Shown here piece after piece: positions 35,413 to 45,472 of a stretch of DNA of 64,000 nt. Each line of letters starts with the position of its first letter. Positions within the stretch are counted from its first letter, which is position 1. The notes beneath the pieces are model-generated. The model was not told where the DNA came from and did not search any database. It was given only the letters and a program-made list of their open reading frames with translations. The stretch comes from an uncultured Cocleimonas sp. (lineage in GTDB: Bacteria > Pseudomonadota > Gammaproteobacteria > Thiotrichales > Thiotrichaceae): contig NZ_CANLZW010000014.1 of the NCBI RefSeq assembly GCF_947495625.1, positions 1-64,000 on the forward strand. The letters are read 5' to 3'. Made by a program: the position numbers and the translations under genes.

Positions 35413-36684
35413 TTAAACCTTTTCCAGAGCTTGACTCACATCAGCAATAATATCGTCGATGTTTTCGATACCCACCGAGATTCTTATAAGGTCTTCACTG
35501 ACCCCAGCTTTGGCTAATTCTTCAGGGTTTAACTGGCGATGTGTTGTGGTTGCAGGGTGACACGCTAGTGATTTTGCATCACCGATATTGACGAGTCTCA
35601 AAATCATATCAAGTGCATCGATGAATTTTCCACCGGCTTCCAAACCACCTTTAACGCCAAAGCTTAGGATGCCTGATGCTTTACCTTTGGTGATTTTCTT
35701 ACAGGTTTCGGCATAAGGGCTATCGGGTAAAGTTGCATAATTCACCCAATTCACTTTTTCATGATTGCTAAGGTAAGCGGCTAGTTTTTCTGCATTCTCA
35801 CAGTGTCTTTCCATACGAATACCGAGAGTTTCCAAACCTTGTAGAATCAGAAATGCACTGTGTGGTGCAAGTGCAGAACCGGTATTTCTTAATGGAGCAA
35901 CACGACAACGACCGATATAAGCCGCAGGACCTAACGCCTCTGTGTAAACCACGCCGTGATAAGAAGGATCTGGCTCATTCATTACTGGGAATCTTGCTTT
36001 GTTTGCGACCCAGTCGAACTTGCCCGAATCCACAATCATTCCACCGATTGAGTTACCGTGACCACCGATGTATTTAGTCAAAGAATGAATCACGATGTCA
36101 GCCCCAAAATCAATCGGGCGACATAAGAAAGGTGTAGCTACCGTGTTATCTACCATTAGCGGTATGCCGTGCTTTTTAGCAATTTCCGCCAATTTTTCTA
36201 GATCAACGATATTACCCGCTGGGTTGCCAATAGACTCACAGAAAATCGCTTTGGTATTTTCATCGATGGCATTTTCAAACCCTTCGTAATCATCATGCGT
36301 GACCATGCGAACTTCGATGCCCTGACGTGGGAATGCGTGTGCGAATAAATTGTAAGTGCCACCATAAAGCTGACTGGTACTAACGATATTAGAACCTACT
36401 TCACAGATACATTGAATCGCATAGGTAATCGCTGACATGCCTGAGGCAACAGCAAGACCTGCAATTCCACCTTCCATTGCTGCAACGCGTTGTTCCAGAA
36501 CATCGTTGGTAGGATTCATGATTCGGGTATAGATATTGCCAGGTACTTTCAGATCAAAAAGATCAGCGCCGTGCTGGGTATTATCAAACGTATAAGAGGT
36601 TGTTTGATAGATAGGAACAGCTGCTGCTTTAGTAGTAGCTTCTGATTTATAGCCGTGGTGAAGTGCAAGTGATTCTAATTTCAT
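35413..36684 (-). CDS. metY: O-acetylhomoserine aminocarboxypropyltransferase (sulfhydrylase)
   Basis: A 423-residue PLP enzyme of the Cys/Met metabolism family. It makes homocysteine from O-acetylhomoserine and sulfide. The PLP lysine lies in HSLTKYIGGHGNSIGG; also TTSYTFDNTQHGADLFDLK near the start and SVGIENIDDIIADVSQAL at the end, both typical of MetY rather than cystathionine synthase. The length matches MetY (about 425-430). Single gene with its own terminator. Confidence 0.92.
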   Translation of the reverse strand: MKLESLALHHGYKSEATTKAAAVPIYQTTSYTFDNTQHGADLFDLKVPGNIYTRIMNPTNDVLEQRVAAMEGGIAGLAVASGMSAITYAIQCICEVGSNIVSTSQLYGGTYNLFAHAFPRQGIEVRMVTHDDYEGFENAIDENTKAIFCESIGNPAGNIVDLEKLAEIAKKHGIPLMVDNTVATPFLCRPIDFGADIVIHSLTKYIGGHGNSIGGMIVDSGKFDWVANKARFPVMNEPDPSYHGVVYTEALGPAAYIGRCRVAPLRNTGSALAPHSAFLILQGLETLGIRMERHCENAEKLAAYLSNHEKVNWVNYATLPDSPYAETCKKITKGKASGILSFGVKGGLEAGGKFIDALDMILRLVNIGDAKSLACHPATTTHRQLNPEELAKAGVSEDLIRISVGIENIDDIIADVSQALEKV

Positions 36685-36848
36685 AGCGGTACTCTTTTTT
36701 ATAGATGTTTAGGTTATTTAGATATGTTTAGATTTGTATTGAAAATATATTGGGATTTTGGAAAATAGTTATTAAATTAATTTTAAAAAGTATAATTTGA
36801 ATGGAGTCTGTTTTTCAATTCAGTCGAATAATAACGCAAAAAAGCCCC

Positions 36849-36916
36849 AGCTCTGCATAAATTCTATTTACGTTTTTTGAAAACAAAAACGTAATATCAT
36901 TCAAAGTAGGGGGGTG
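36849..36916 (+). repeat. Long intergenic repeat, type A, with core copy 13
   Basis: AGCTCTGCATAAATTCTATT, hairpin TTACGTTTTTT/AAAAACGTAA, ATATCATTC, then the exact core at 36904-36916. Nearly identical over its 68 bases to 61480-61550. It occupies most of the 308-base gap between metY and the glycosylase gene. Confidence 0.88.
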
Positions 36917-36992
36917 TCAAAAATTAAATAATTATTCTATTTTCTATTTAATTTATATTTAAGTCCTATTGATACATTCGTTAAGCGACTAG

Positions 36993-37604
36993 TTAAGTCG
37001 GAGCACCGTGGTAATAGTGCCATAAAAACAAGCTGCCTACAGAGCGCCACGGAGACCAGTGCTTTATGATTTCTTTAGCTTCCGCAGGTGTTGGTTTTTC
37101 GTCCAGACCTTTAAGCTTTTGTAGTGCTACCAGTAAAGCCAAATCCCCAGAAGGGAAAACATCGCTGCGTTGCAAAGAGAACATTAAATAAATTTCGGCA
37201 CTCCACGGTCCAAACCCTTTGAGTGCAACAATGGCTTTAATCGCTGCTTCGTCATCCATTGTTTCAAGAGACTCTGGTGCAAAATCCCCTTGAGTAATTG
37301 CACTGGCCATGCCTTTGATGTATCCGGTTTTCTGCTTGGATAAGCCAATTTCACGCAATTGTTCATCGCTTAGATCTAATACTTTTTCAGCAGTTAATTC
37401 AGGGAGTAAATCACGTGCACGTTTTATTATCGCTGCCACAGCATGGGTGGATAGTTGTTGGCCGACCACGATTGAAAAGAAGGTTTCAAAACCAGCCGGA
37501 CGGATTCGTGGTTCAGGGTAGCCGTATAGTTGTAATGCCTTAGCAACATCTGAATCATGCGTAGCAATTTCATCAAGACCTTTTTTGATTATTATATCGT
37601 TCAT
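36993..37604 (-). CDS. DNA-3-methyladenine glycosylase II (AlkA-like, HhH-GPD)
   Basis: A 203-residue base-excision repair enzyme. It has the helix-hairpin-helix LVALKGFGPWSAEIYLMFSL and the glycine/proline plus aspartate active site SGDLALLVALQKL. It removes alkylated bases such as 3-methyladenine. No Fe-S cluster cysteines, as expected for AlkA rather than EndoIII. Short compared with E. coli AlkA because the N-terminal domain is absent, as in many bacterial relatives. Confidence 0.87.
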   Translation of the reverse strand: MNDIIIKKGLDEIATHDSDVAKALQLYGYPEPRIRPAGFETFFSIVVGQQLSTHAVAAIIKRARDLLPELTAEKVLDLSDEQLREIGLSKQKTGYIKGMASAITQGDFAPESLETMDDEAAIKAIVALKGFGPWSAEIYLMFSLQRSDVFPSGDLALLVALQKLKGLDEKPTPAEAKEIIKHWSPWRSVGSLFLWHYYHGAPT

Positions 37605-37641
37605 GACAGATATCCATTAGAGTTTAAAAAAAACTTGCTAT

Positions 37642-37654
37642 AAGTACGGGGGTG
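37642..37654 (+). repeat. G-rich core repeat, copy 14 (AAGTACGGGGGTG variant)
   Basis: One G of the run is shifted by an A-C change; the same variant occurs in both copies at 48209 and 48302. Preceded by AAAAAAACTTGCTAT. Lies in a divergent promoter region. Confidence 0.85.
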
Positions 37655-37863
37655 ACCTTCAGACAACACTCGTTATAAATATTTAGCATAGTTAACGATA
37701 GAAAACAGGATATTAATTTATCTAACAGTTATAAATAATGTGGTTTTTATACTATTATATTCAGTTGCATGGATATCAAAACTATTTTTAAGCAATGGTT
37801 GTTGGTAAATGGTGTTAGTAATAGTCAATACGGATCAATTGGGATAATGGTGATTTAATTTTT

Positions 37864-39011
37864 ATGAAAGGGCTTATTACTAAACTGTTTACAGTTTTTC
37901 TCATCAGTGTATTTGCTATTACTTATTCCTCAGCTTCAACAGTTCCCCAGATTAAAAAACCATCAATCGTATTTTTAAGCCCTGAGTTTCCTGAAAGTGA
38001 TTTTTTTCATACGGTCACTAAAATAATGCAAGCAGCGGCGAGTAGCCTGGGTGTATCGTTAGAAGTGGTCTATGGAAACGATAATCCTGTTAACATCCTG
38101 GAGCAAGGTACTCAAATAATAAATCGCAAGAATAAAGCTGATTATCTGGTGATGGTTAACGATATATCTTCTACCCCGGTTTTAATGAAACTTGCGCATG
38201 ATCAGGGACAAAAAACGTTTTATTTAATGGGGCTATCGAAGCCGAATTGTATGATCGATATCATGCAGAAAATTCAGCTTCATGGTTTGGGAGTTTGTTG
38301 CCTGATGACGAACAATCAGGTTATCAGTTGGCTAAGGTGCTGGTGACGCAGGCTAGAAGAAAAGGAATACAGGATAAAGATGGAAAAATTAATATTATCG
38401 CTATTAACGGCAATCATCGAAGTTTAGTGCCAAAGAGTAGAGAAAAGGGCTTAAAGCGTTTTGTTAATGAAAATGCGGATGTTAAATTATTGCATGTAGT
38501 TAATGCTTACTGGAGTCAAGACAGAGCTCAGGGTGCAGTGGAAAGACTATTAAAATTGTATCCGGAAACTAACATTATTTGGTCGGCATCTGATTGGATG
38601 GCTTTAGGTGCTATTAGTGGAGCAGAAACTATGCAGCGTAGAGTGGGTAAAGATATCCTGATTTGTGGCATTGATTGGTTACCGGTCTCTTTTGATCAAA
38701 TTAACAAAGATCATCTGGCTTGCTCTATTGGTGGTCATATTTTTGATGGCGCCTGGCTTATGGTTCTATTGCATGATCAGTTCAATCATCTATATCCTCA
38801 ATACGTTCAGGAACAAACGCATTTCACTACAGTAACAAGTAAAAATTTGAGTGTTATTGAAACTATTTTTAAAGATGAATTATGGAAAAATATAGATTTT
38901 AAAAAATTCAGTAAGGCTTATAACAATAATGGACCTGTGACTGAGTTTGGCTCTCATTTATTAATTAAAGAACTCGTCAATAGTAAACTCTTAATGAACG
39001 AACTCAACTGA
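37864..39011 (+). pseudogene. Periplasmic sugar-type binding protein, frameshifted at an A6 run
   Basis: Two overlapping frames form one binding protein of about 382 residues. The first (37864-38346) has a signal peptide (to SSAS), KPSIVFLSPEFPESDFFHTV and the first half of a type 1 periplasmic fold. The second (frame of 38247-39011) carries QSGYQLAKVLV, KINIIAINGN, WSASDWMALGAISGAE and ILICGIDWLP. One extra A in the A6 run 38210-38215 joins them as QKNVLFNGAIEAELYD. Directly upstream of a kinase and response regulator, it is the probable ligand sensor. Recent mutation, phase variation or sequencing error. Confidence 0.8.
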
Positions 39012-39026
39012 AAAGAAGAATAAGAA

Positions 39027-40892
39027 ATGAATACAATCACACATAGATTAAACAAAGCGCTTCTTTTTTATGTCTTCGTCTTTAGTACCTTCGTGACTAT
39101 GTTAGCGACAACCACGCAGTTATATCTAGATTACAAACAGGATCTCGCTTATCTCGATACGTTGTCTACGCAAATACAAAAAAGTCATGTAAAGGGCCTG
39201 TCAACTGCAGCCTGGAATATGGATGTATTACAAATTCAGGTTTTGCTAGATGGCTTGGTTGCCATCCCCGAAGTTACTTACGCCAGTGTGTTGTTTCAGG
39301 GTGATAAAATTTCAGAATCGGGTGACGCAAATAATAAAAATTCAATAAAGCACCAGCGAGATCTGAAATACGAAAGACGCGAAGAAGTGATCCATATAGG
39401 GGAGTTTAATTTCCACATTAGTAAAGACAATGCTATTCAGTCCCTCATTAATCAGTTTTTTATCGTTCTGTTCATTAATTTCATTCGAACCTTTCTGGTA
39501 GCCGGTTTTATCCTGTTTATCGTGGATTTCCTTATTACCAGACACCTTGTGAAAATCACCACCTCGCTGAAGAAGATCGAGTCTTTTGAATTATTAGACA
39601 ATGAAATTAAGTTAGAAGGAAACCGCAGTAGAAGAAACGAATTAGATGTGGTGGTCAGTTCTATCAATGAGTTGCTAATAAATTTGAAAGAACTCTGGGA
39701 AAATTATCGTATCAGTGAAAATAACTTCTTCCAGTTAGTAGACAATTCCAATCAGGGAATTTTGATAAGTACTGAGGGTAAGATCGATTTTTGCAATAAA
39801 CAGTTTCTTAGGATGTTTGGTTTAAAGTCGCTGCAAGATATCGATTATGAACAATTTTCGCCGCACTTAATTAATTATGGTAAAGATATCTACAACGTAA
39901 ATATAGATACGCTTACAAAGATAAATGAAGATTATAGAAAAGTAAAAAATGAACTTCATTTAGATAAGACCAATCAGGATTTTATTTTTTATAGCTCAGC
40001 TGCTATTTGGCATAATAAATTTGGTACTTTATTAATGTTTGTTGACGTGACAGAAGCAGTACAGTTGAAGAAACGCTTAAAAGAACAACAAGCCAAGTTA
40101 ATTCAAAAAGATAAAATGAATACCTTGGGTGTAATGGTTACTGGTATTACCCATGAGGTCAATAATCCGAATAATCTGATCAAGATTAATGCGGAAGTGA
40201 TTCAGAATAGTTGGAATGAAGTGTTGCCCATTCTGGATGATTATTACGCAAAGCATCCAGGAAAAAACCTACAGAATATTCCTTACGATGAAATGCGCGG
40301 ATTACTGACTGGGGCGATGGAGGATACATCAACTGCAAGTAAACGCATCGAAAAAATCATATCGGGTTTATCTACCTTCATCAGAGGCGAAGAAACACTG
40401 GAGATGAGTCAATGTGATCTGGCTAAAATAATCGTAGAAACCATCAAAATGCTTCAACCACAAATTAAAAAACGTAGGGTTAATATTCAGTTTAATAACT
40501 ACAAACCATTGCCTTTATTTGATGCTAATGCCGCATTGATCAATCAGGTATTTGTTAACCTGATTTTGAATGCTGTGGAAGCTTGTGATCCGAAGAATTT
40601 TCAAAATGATCAACAGGGTGAGGTAATAATAGACACATCTATGACAGAAGATTATCTTTGTGTCATTATCAAAGACAACGGTATCGGTATCAAAGAAAAG
40701 GATATCACCAAGGTTTTTGATTTGTTCCAGTCATCTAAATCAACAATTGGCGGAACAGGTATTGGTTTATCCATTGTATATTCATTGATAAAACTACATA
40801 AGGGTGAAATATCGGTAGAAAGTGAAGAAGGATTTGGTTCTACATTCACCGTAAAATTACCGATTAAACAAGCCAAATCAGATAAAAGCTAA
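39027..40892 (+). CDS. Membrane sensor histidine kinase
   Basis: A 621-residue kinase. Helix 1 is at about 12-32, a periplasmic domain at about 33-140, and helix 2 at about 142-170 (FFIVLFINFIRTFLVAGFIL). A HAMP-like linker and a PAS domain (about 230-345) follow. The phosphoacceptor is His376 in THEVNNPNNLI, then the ATPase: NLILNAVEA (N box), DNGIGIKEKD, GGTGIGLSIVYSL. It starts 15 bases after the binding-protein gene and 77 before the regulator gene. The periplasmic domain is a likely docking site for that binding protein, as in LuxPQ or TorTS. Confidence 0.88.
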   Translation: MNTITHRLNKALLFYVFVFSTFVTMLATTTQLYLDYKQDLAYLDTLSTQIQKSHVKGLSTAAWNMDVLQIQVLLDGLVAIPEVTYASVLFQGDKISESGDANNKNSIKHQRDLKYERREEVIHIGEFNFHISKDNAIQSLINQFFIVLFINFIRTFLVAGFILFIVDFLITRHLVKITTSLKKIESFELLDNEIKLEGNRSRRNELDVVVSSINELLINLKELWENYRISENNFFQLVDNSNQGILISTEGKIDFCNKQFLRMFGLKSLQDIDYEQFSPHLINYGKDIYNVNIDTLTKINEDYRKVKNELHLDKTNQDFIFYSSAAIWHNKFGTLLMFVDVTEAVQLKKRLKEQQAKLIQKDKMNTLGVMVTGITHEVNNPNNLIKINAEVIQNSWNEVLPILDDYYAKHPGKNLQNIPYDEMRGLLTGAMEDTSTASKRIEKIISGLSTFIRGEETLEMSQCDLAKIIVETIKMLQPQIKKRRVNIQFNNYKPLPLFDANAALINQVFVNLILNAVEACDPKNFQNDQQGEVIIDTSMTEDYLCVIIKDNGIGIKEKDITKVFDLFQSSKSTIGGTGIGLSIVYSLIKLHKGEISVESEEGFGSTFTVKLPIKQAKSDKS

Positions 40893-40968
40893 ATAAAAAA
40901 ACAAATAAAAAGTCAATAAAAAAGTAAGTAACTAAAGTAACAAAAAAGGATCCTCCTTAGGGTGATAA

Positions 40969-42384
40969 ATGAGTAATTCGAGTTCAATTTTACTGGTAGA
41001 TGATCAGCAGGATGTACTGCGCAGTCTTTCTTTATTATTTCGTACTGAAAAATTCACCAATGTTACGGCGATATCAAATTCAGAAGAGGTAATGCCGTAC
41101 CTTAAAAACAACACACCAGATGTAATCTTGCTTGATATTCACATGCCAGTAATAGAAGGCAGTGAATTACTCAAATTAATCAAAACCGAATACCCGGAAA
41201 TTATCGTGATCATGGTGACTGCTAATGATCAAGTGAGTATCGCCGTTGAATGTACCAAATTGGGCGCTCACGACTATTTCGTTAAACCCGTTGATCAATC
41301 ACGCCTGATACATGTTATTAGAAATGCACTGGAGAATAAATCACTCAGCGATGAGCTAATGTCTGTGCAAAAATTTTTGATGTCGGTGAAGCAATCCAGT
41401 AATCCAGCTTTTGCCTCGATATTGACCGTTAATGAAGAGATGAAAAAGCTGTTTGTGTATATCGAAGCGATTGCACAATCGAAGCGACCCGTATTGATTT
41501 TAGGCGAAACCGGAACAGGTAAAGAGCTGATGGCTCAAGCGGTTTATGATGTTTCGAATAAAAAAGGCAAAATGGTATCGGTGAATATTGCGGGGCTTGA
41601 TGATACCGCTTTTAGTGATACTTTGTTTGGACATAAAAAAGGCGCGTTTACAGGTGCATCGACATCTCGTGAAGGGCTTATTAAGCAAGCAGGTGAAGGC
41701 GCTATCTTCCTCGATGAAATTGGCGATCTGGATCATCAATCACAAATCAAATTGCTCCGATTAATTCAGGAAAATAATTATTATCCGCTGGGTTCCGATA
41801 CCCTCGAAGAAAATAATGCGCGTATTATTACGGCCACGCATCACGAGCTTAATAAGCTGATTACCGAAGGGAATTTCAGGCAGGATTTATTCTATCGCCT
41901 GCAAATACATACGATTAGAATTCCACCGTTACGAGAGCGTAAGGAAGATATTCCGTTATTGTGTGAATACTTTTCGATTAAAGCCTGTAATGAATTACAA
42001 CTATCAAAGATAGAAATCCCCGATTCCTTGTATGAGTTTTTATCTCAATACGATTTCCCGGGGAATGTCAGAGAACTTGAAATGCTGATTTATGATTCGG
42101 TAACGCAAACGACTGGGTCTGTCTTGAATGTGGAACATTTAAAACAACAGATTACCTTAAATGCGAGCCATCATAATCCTATCGATGATAGTGAGGGATT
42201 ATCGCCTGAATTATCAATATCGCCCGAGACCAAGACCTTACCAACCATCAAAGAATTTAACGATAATTTGATCAAAGAAGCATTGCGTAGAACCAATAAT
42301 AATCAAAGTGAAGCGGCGAAAATACTCGGTTTGACTAGACAGGCGTTAAACAAACGCTTAACCAGAAATAAGACATCTGATTAG
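40969..42384 (+). CDS. NtrC-type sigma-54-dependent response regulator
   Basis: A 471-residue regulator. The receiver domain (1-120) has Asp56 as phosphoacceptor (LLDIHMP) and KPVD near its end. The AAA+ domain (about 145-370) has Walker A GETGTGKE, GAFTGA for contact with sigma-54, and Walker B AIFLDEIGDL. The Fis-type HTH is at the C-terminus (NNQSEAAKILGLTRQALNKRL). Partner of the kinase upstream. Its target genes are not evident in the window: I saw no clear -24/-12 site. Confidence 0.92.
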   Translation: MSNSSSILLVDDQQDVLRSLSLLFRTEKFTNVTAISNSEEVMPYLKNNTPDVILLDIHMPVIEGSELLKLIKTEYPEIIVIMVTANDQVSIAVECTKLGAHDYFVKPVDQSRLIHVIRNALENKSLSDELMSVQKFLMSVKQSSNPAFASILTVNEEMKKLFVYIEAIAQSKRPVLILGETGTGKELMAQAVYDVSNKKGKMVSVNIAGLDDTAFSDTLFGHKKGAFTGASTSREGLIKQAGEGAIFLDEIGDLDHQSQIKLLRLIQENNYYPLGSDTLEENNARIITATHHELNKLITEGNFRQDLFYRLQIHTIRIPPLRERKEDIPLLCEYFSIKACNELQLSKIEIPDSLYEFLSQYDFPGNVRELEMLIYDSVTQTTGSVLNVEHLKQQITLNASHHNPIDDSEGLSPELSISPETKTLPTIKEFNDNLIKEALRRTNNNQSEAAKILGLTRQALNKRLTRNKTSD

Positions 42385-42490
42385 AAACCGTATTAAGTAG
42401 ATTACCCTGAAAGCAAAGCCGTCTAGCATGAAGGTGACCTAAGGAAACAAGTTAAGACAAACCACTCATGCTCGGTAAAAAAAAACGCCT

Positions 42491-42566
42491 AGCTCTGCAT
42501 AAGTTCCTTAGATTATTTTAAACAACAAAATAAAAAATCACTTAAAAGTAGGGGGGTGACCTAATT
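42491..42566 (+). repeat. Long intergenic repeat, type B, with core copy 15
   Basis: AGCTCTGCATAAGTTCCTTA, hairpin TTATTTT/AAAATAA, then AATCACTTAA, the exact core at 42546-42558 and ACCTAA. The stem differs from the 32193 copy by matching changes in both arms. Between converging genes. Confidence 0.88.
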
Positions 42567-42604
42567 TATCTTAAGTAGATGTCTAGTCTATTCTAGCGAC
42601 AACC

Positions 42605-45055
42605 TTATTCACAATTATCCCACCAACAGCTTTCTGCAGCTTCTTGAAAGGTCATAACACCATCAAATTTTGGTGAATCTAAACGCGACATATTCAAATG
42701 TTCTTTCATCCCAAAGTTACCAAAACGGTAATACGATTGCGGGAGTGTATATAGCGTAAATAACGCCGTACCTTCATCCGATAGATCTTTCCAGGCATCG
42801 AGGAAGGTAATATAGCGTTGCTTCATACGCGGGTCACGATTCGCATCATTGAACAGCCCACGCAATCTCGCTTTATCATCTTCGCTGACATCGTTGCTAC
42901 CCAGCACACCTGTTACTAAATGTTGTCCACCTTCATAAGCAACAAGATCGAGATTGTAAGCACCGGTTATCGTCAGCTGGCTTTTAACGGCTTCGATCGT
43001 GCCATCTAGAGACTTAACATCAATATCACTTGATTGATCAATTGCGGCGAATACATCATCGACCGTTGTTGCATCGAGTAGATTGTTCTCTGCATCGATA
43101 CAAATCGCTTCGTAAGGACAACCAAAGAAATAGGGTGCGATCGCTACTGCATCGATGTTATCTATGTTGACGATACTATCTTTTAGCATTTGCTCAGTAA
43201 GGACTTTATCACCAATAAATGATCCTAAAACCCGTACTAAGCGGGTATCACTTTCAGCATCAAACTGAGCCTTCCAGAGAATGAAAATTTCTTCAGCACG
43301 TTTGCTGTAAAAACGTAAACGCGCAAAGTAATCGGCATCTCTATTACTGCCTTCAAATATTTCAGGAACAGTGTCGTATCCAAGTTCTGTTCCTTTCGCT
43401 ACGGCGTAACTATGCGCAGAAAAACCTGGATTCCAGACTTCGTTTGAATATTCCACATAGGCTTTCAGATTCGTATCGAGGTTCTCATGAACGTATTTCG
43501 CATAGGTTTTAACGTAATCGTTATCAGCTACATGCGGCATATTGACCCAGATATCGCGTTGCAAGGTATTTGCTAATGCAATCATCACTTCAATCGGTAC
43601 ACCTTTGTGGTCTTCATCAGAGGTACGCCCATCGTTACCGCCCCAAACCGCATCTTCGAGTTTCGCGCGATGATCCCAGGTGCCTACACCTTCAGGGCAA
43701 TCATCCGCAGTAAAACATAGCTTCTTAAGGCTCGCTTCCATCAGATTCATCATTCTTACAACTTTAAAGTTGCGAAGAAACGCTAAGTAATCAGGATTGA
43801 AAATAATCGCATTTCTATCCGCTGCTAAACGTTCTGCAAATGATTCATAAATATCTCCGTCGGGACACTCATCCTGAGAATCTACTCTAATAAAAGGGTT
43901 GCCTGCACAGGTTCCGCCAGGCATAGCTATTCTGATATTTTTGATCGGATTAGAGGTGTTAATGTCTTTAACGTTCATATTAAAAGCATTGGTGTCTGAA
44001 GCGGCAACTTCATCTTCGAGATCAAAACTTCGAAGGTTTAAATCGAAGGTGTATTTATTTTCACCGCTTACTTTTTTGACATTCGAAACAGCTCCGGAAG
44101 ATCCGAATTCCAGAATACCTTCGCCTTCGTAGATAACGGTGTATTGACCTTCTGGAATGGAATCGTCTAAGGTGCCTTGTAATAGTTTGGTGCGTGCGAA
44201 ACGTATGCCATTAGCGAACTCAGACTCATCGGCAAATTCAACCACCCAGCCATTCTCATCTAGAATAGTACCTTCGGCAGAAAGCTCAGCAAAGGGTCTT
44301 GCCGTTCTGAAAATATCAGCAAAAGGCATTGGCATTCCCGCAGTATCTGCTCCACCTTGTGGTGCTTCTGTGTTAACACCTACCGATGGTGTAAACGATA
44401 GTTTAGGGATAACGCCTGTTGCTAGGTAAAGCACTTTTTCGATTGCATTGCTTTCTATGATTGTTGGCGCAGAAGTAATATCGTTATCAGTACTGGTGAT
44501 GAAAACCTCACCCATAGGTTGTGATTCACGACTAGTGACACTGTAGTTTCCGTTGCTATTAGTATTTACAATCTCAGTATTTCCATCAGGAAAAATAGCA
44601 GTGATTGCAGAATCAGGGGCTGCTTTGCCGGTAATTACAATGGAACCATCCGAATTCGCTTTTAGATTGCTAATAGTGGGTGCGTCTGTAGGAGAGATAA
44701 TCATAGTCTCTGGGCCATTGCTCGAAATACTAATAATTGTGGTATCGCCAGGAGGTTGAGAGTGAGTGCTGGTTGCAGAGTAGTTGCCATCGGAGTCGGT
44801 AGTAACCGTTTCTTTAGAGCCATCCGGAAATGTTATATTCACTACAGAATTGGGAGACGCTTGACCAGATATAGTTATCACGCCGCTGGCTGAAACGGCT
44901 AGCTCAGAAGTATTTATCTGCTCCGGTATAACAGGTGTGACGGTATCATCAGAAGAACTGCTTTTTCCACCACCACAAGCGGTTAAAGTGCTAAACACCA
45001 GTAAGAGTAAAACTGATTTTATTCCTGGTTTTGTTACAGTTGCGTTATAGCCCAC
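42605..45055 (-). CDS. Lipoprotein with Ig-like repeats and a hydrolase-like catalytic region
   Basis: An outer-membrane lipoprotein of about 816 residues. The signal ends in TLTAC-GGG. Two related Ig-like/bacterial-adhesion repeats follow at about 55-120 and 130-210 (GQASPNSVVNITFPDGSKE; GKAAPDSAITAIFPDGNTE). From about residue 230 comes a large domain with NFKVVRMMNLME, AKYVHENL and EYSNEVWN, which resembles the acid/base region of TIM-barrel glycoside hydrolases. A cell-surface polysaccharide-active protein is likely; family not assigned. I prefer the GTG at 45055, with GGGGA six bases upstream, over the TTG at 45067. Confidence 0.7.
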   Translation of the reverse strand: MGYNATVTKPGIKSVLLLLVFSTLTACGGGKSSSSDDTVTPVIPEQINTSELAVSASGVITISGQASPNSVVNITFPDGSKETVTTDSDGNYSATSTHSQPPGDTTIISISSNGPETMIISPTDAPTISNLKANSDGSIVITGKAAPDSAITAIFPDGNTEIVNTNSNGNYSVTSRESQPMGEVFITSTDNDITSAPTIIESNAIEKVLYLATGVIPKLSFTPSVGVNTEAPQGGADTAGMPMPFADIFRTARPFAELSAEGTILDENGWVVEFADESEFANGIRFARTKLLQGTLDDSIPEGQYTVIYEGEGILEFGSSGAVSNVKKVSGENKYTFDLNLRSFDLEDEVAASDTNAFNMNVKDINTSNPIKNIRIAMPGGTCAGNPFIRVDSQDECPDGDIYESFAERLAADRNAIIFNPDYLAFLRNFKVVRMMNLMEASLKKLCFTADDCPEGVGTWDHRAKLEDAVWGGNDGRTSDEDHKGVPIEVMIALANTLQRDIWVNMPHVADNDYVKTYAKYVHENLDTNLKAYVEYSNEVWNPGFSAHSYAVAKGTELGYDTVPEIFEGSNRDADYFARLRFYSKRAEEIFILWKAQFDAESDTRLVRVLGSFIGDKVLTEQMLKDSIVNIDNIDAVAIAPYFFGCPYEAICIDAENNLLDATTVDDVFAAIDQSSDIDVKSLDGTIEAVKSQLTITGAYNLDLVAYEGGQHLVTGVLGSNDVSEDDKARLRGLFNDANRDPRMKQRYITFLDAWKDLSDEGTALFTLYTLPQSYYRFGNFGMKEHLNMSRLDSPKFDGVMTFQEAAESCWWDNCE

Positions 45056-45472
45056 GTTATTCCCCAATTTATTTAACTTTTTATAAGTTATTTCATGTTT
45101 TGATATTTATAATTTTGTTACTTATGGATGGTTTGTCAACTTGCGCCCAAACAAGTTCACCTATTTACAATAACTTACAAGTAGTTATGTGTAGATAATA
45201 AGGTCACCTCTGTGAATCTCGGTAAATTAAGATCTAATAAGTATATAAGCTAAGAAAGCTTGCTACTGTCTTGTATTTTATAAGATTATACGTGATTAAT
45301 CTTTTAAAAACACACCCCCCTAGTTATAGGCATATTTTAGTAGTTGCCACACCGAGAACAGTTCACTTCCACTGTCCGTACTGTTCACAACTGAGAACGT
45401 TATCGTTATACGCGTATTTGTTTGAGTGATACAATTCCCATGTGAATAACACTAAGCCAACCATACCCGCCA
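45056..45472. other. Divergent intergenic region
   Basis: About 415 bases between the lipoprotein and rarA. Holds core copy 16 in reverse and an inverted pair AACAGT/ACTGTT around 45358-45386. No frame is supported. Confidence 0.5.
45313..45325 (-). repeat. G-rich core repeat, copy 16 (reverse)
   Basis: Minus-strand AACTAGGGGGGTG, one mismatch, followed by TGTTTTT. One of three copies in the minority orientation; in a divergent promoter region. Confidence 0.8.

Noticed and set aside
45355-45412. AACAGT/ACTGTT dyad upstream of rarA as a LexA box
   Set aside because: The spacing does not give CTG-N10-CAG; kept only as a note in the region entry.
40893-45472. Sigma-54 promoter for the NtrC-type regulator
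   Set aside because: A TGGCA at about 45335-45345 on the minus strand lacks a TTGC element at the right spacing; no convincing -24/-12 site found.
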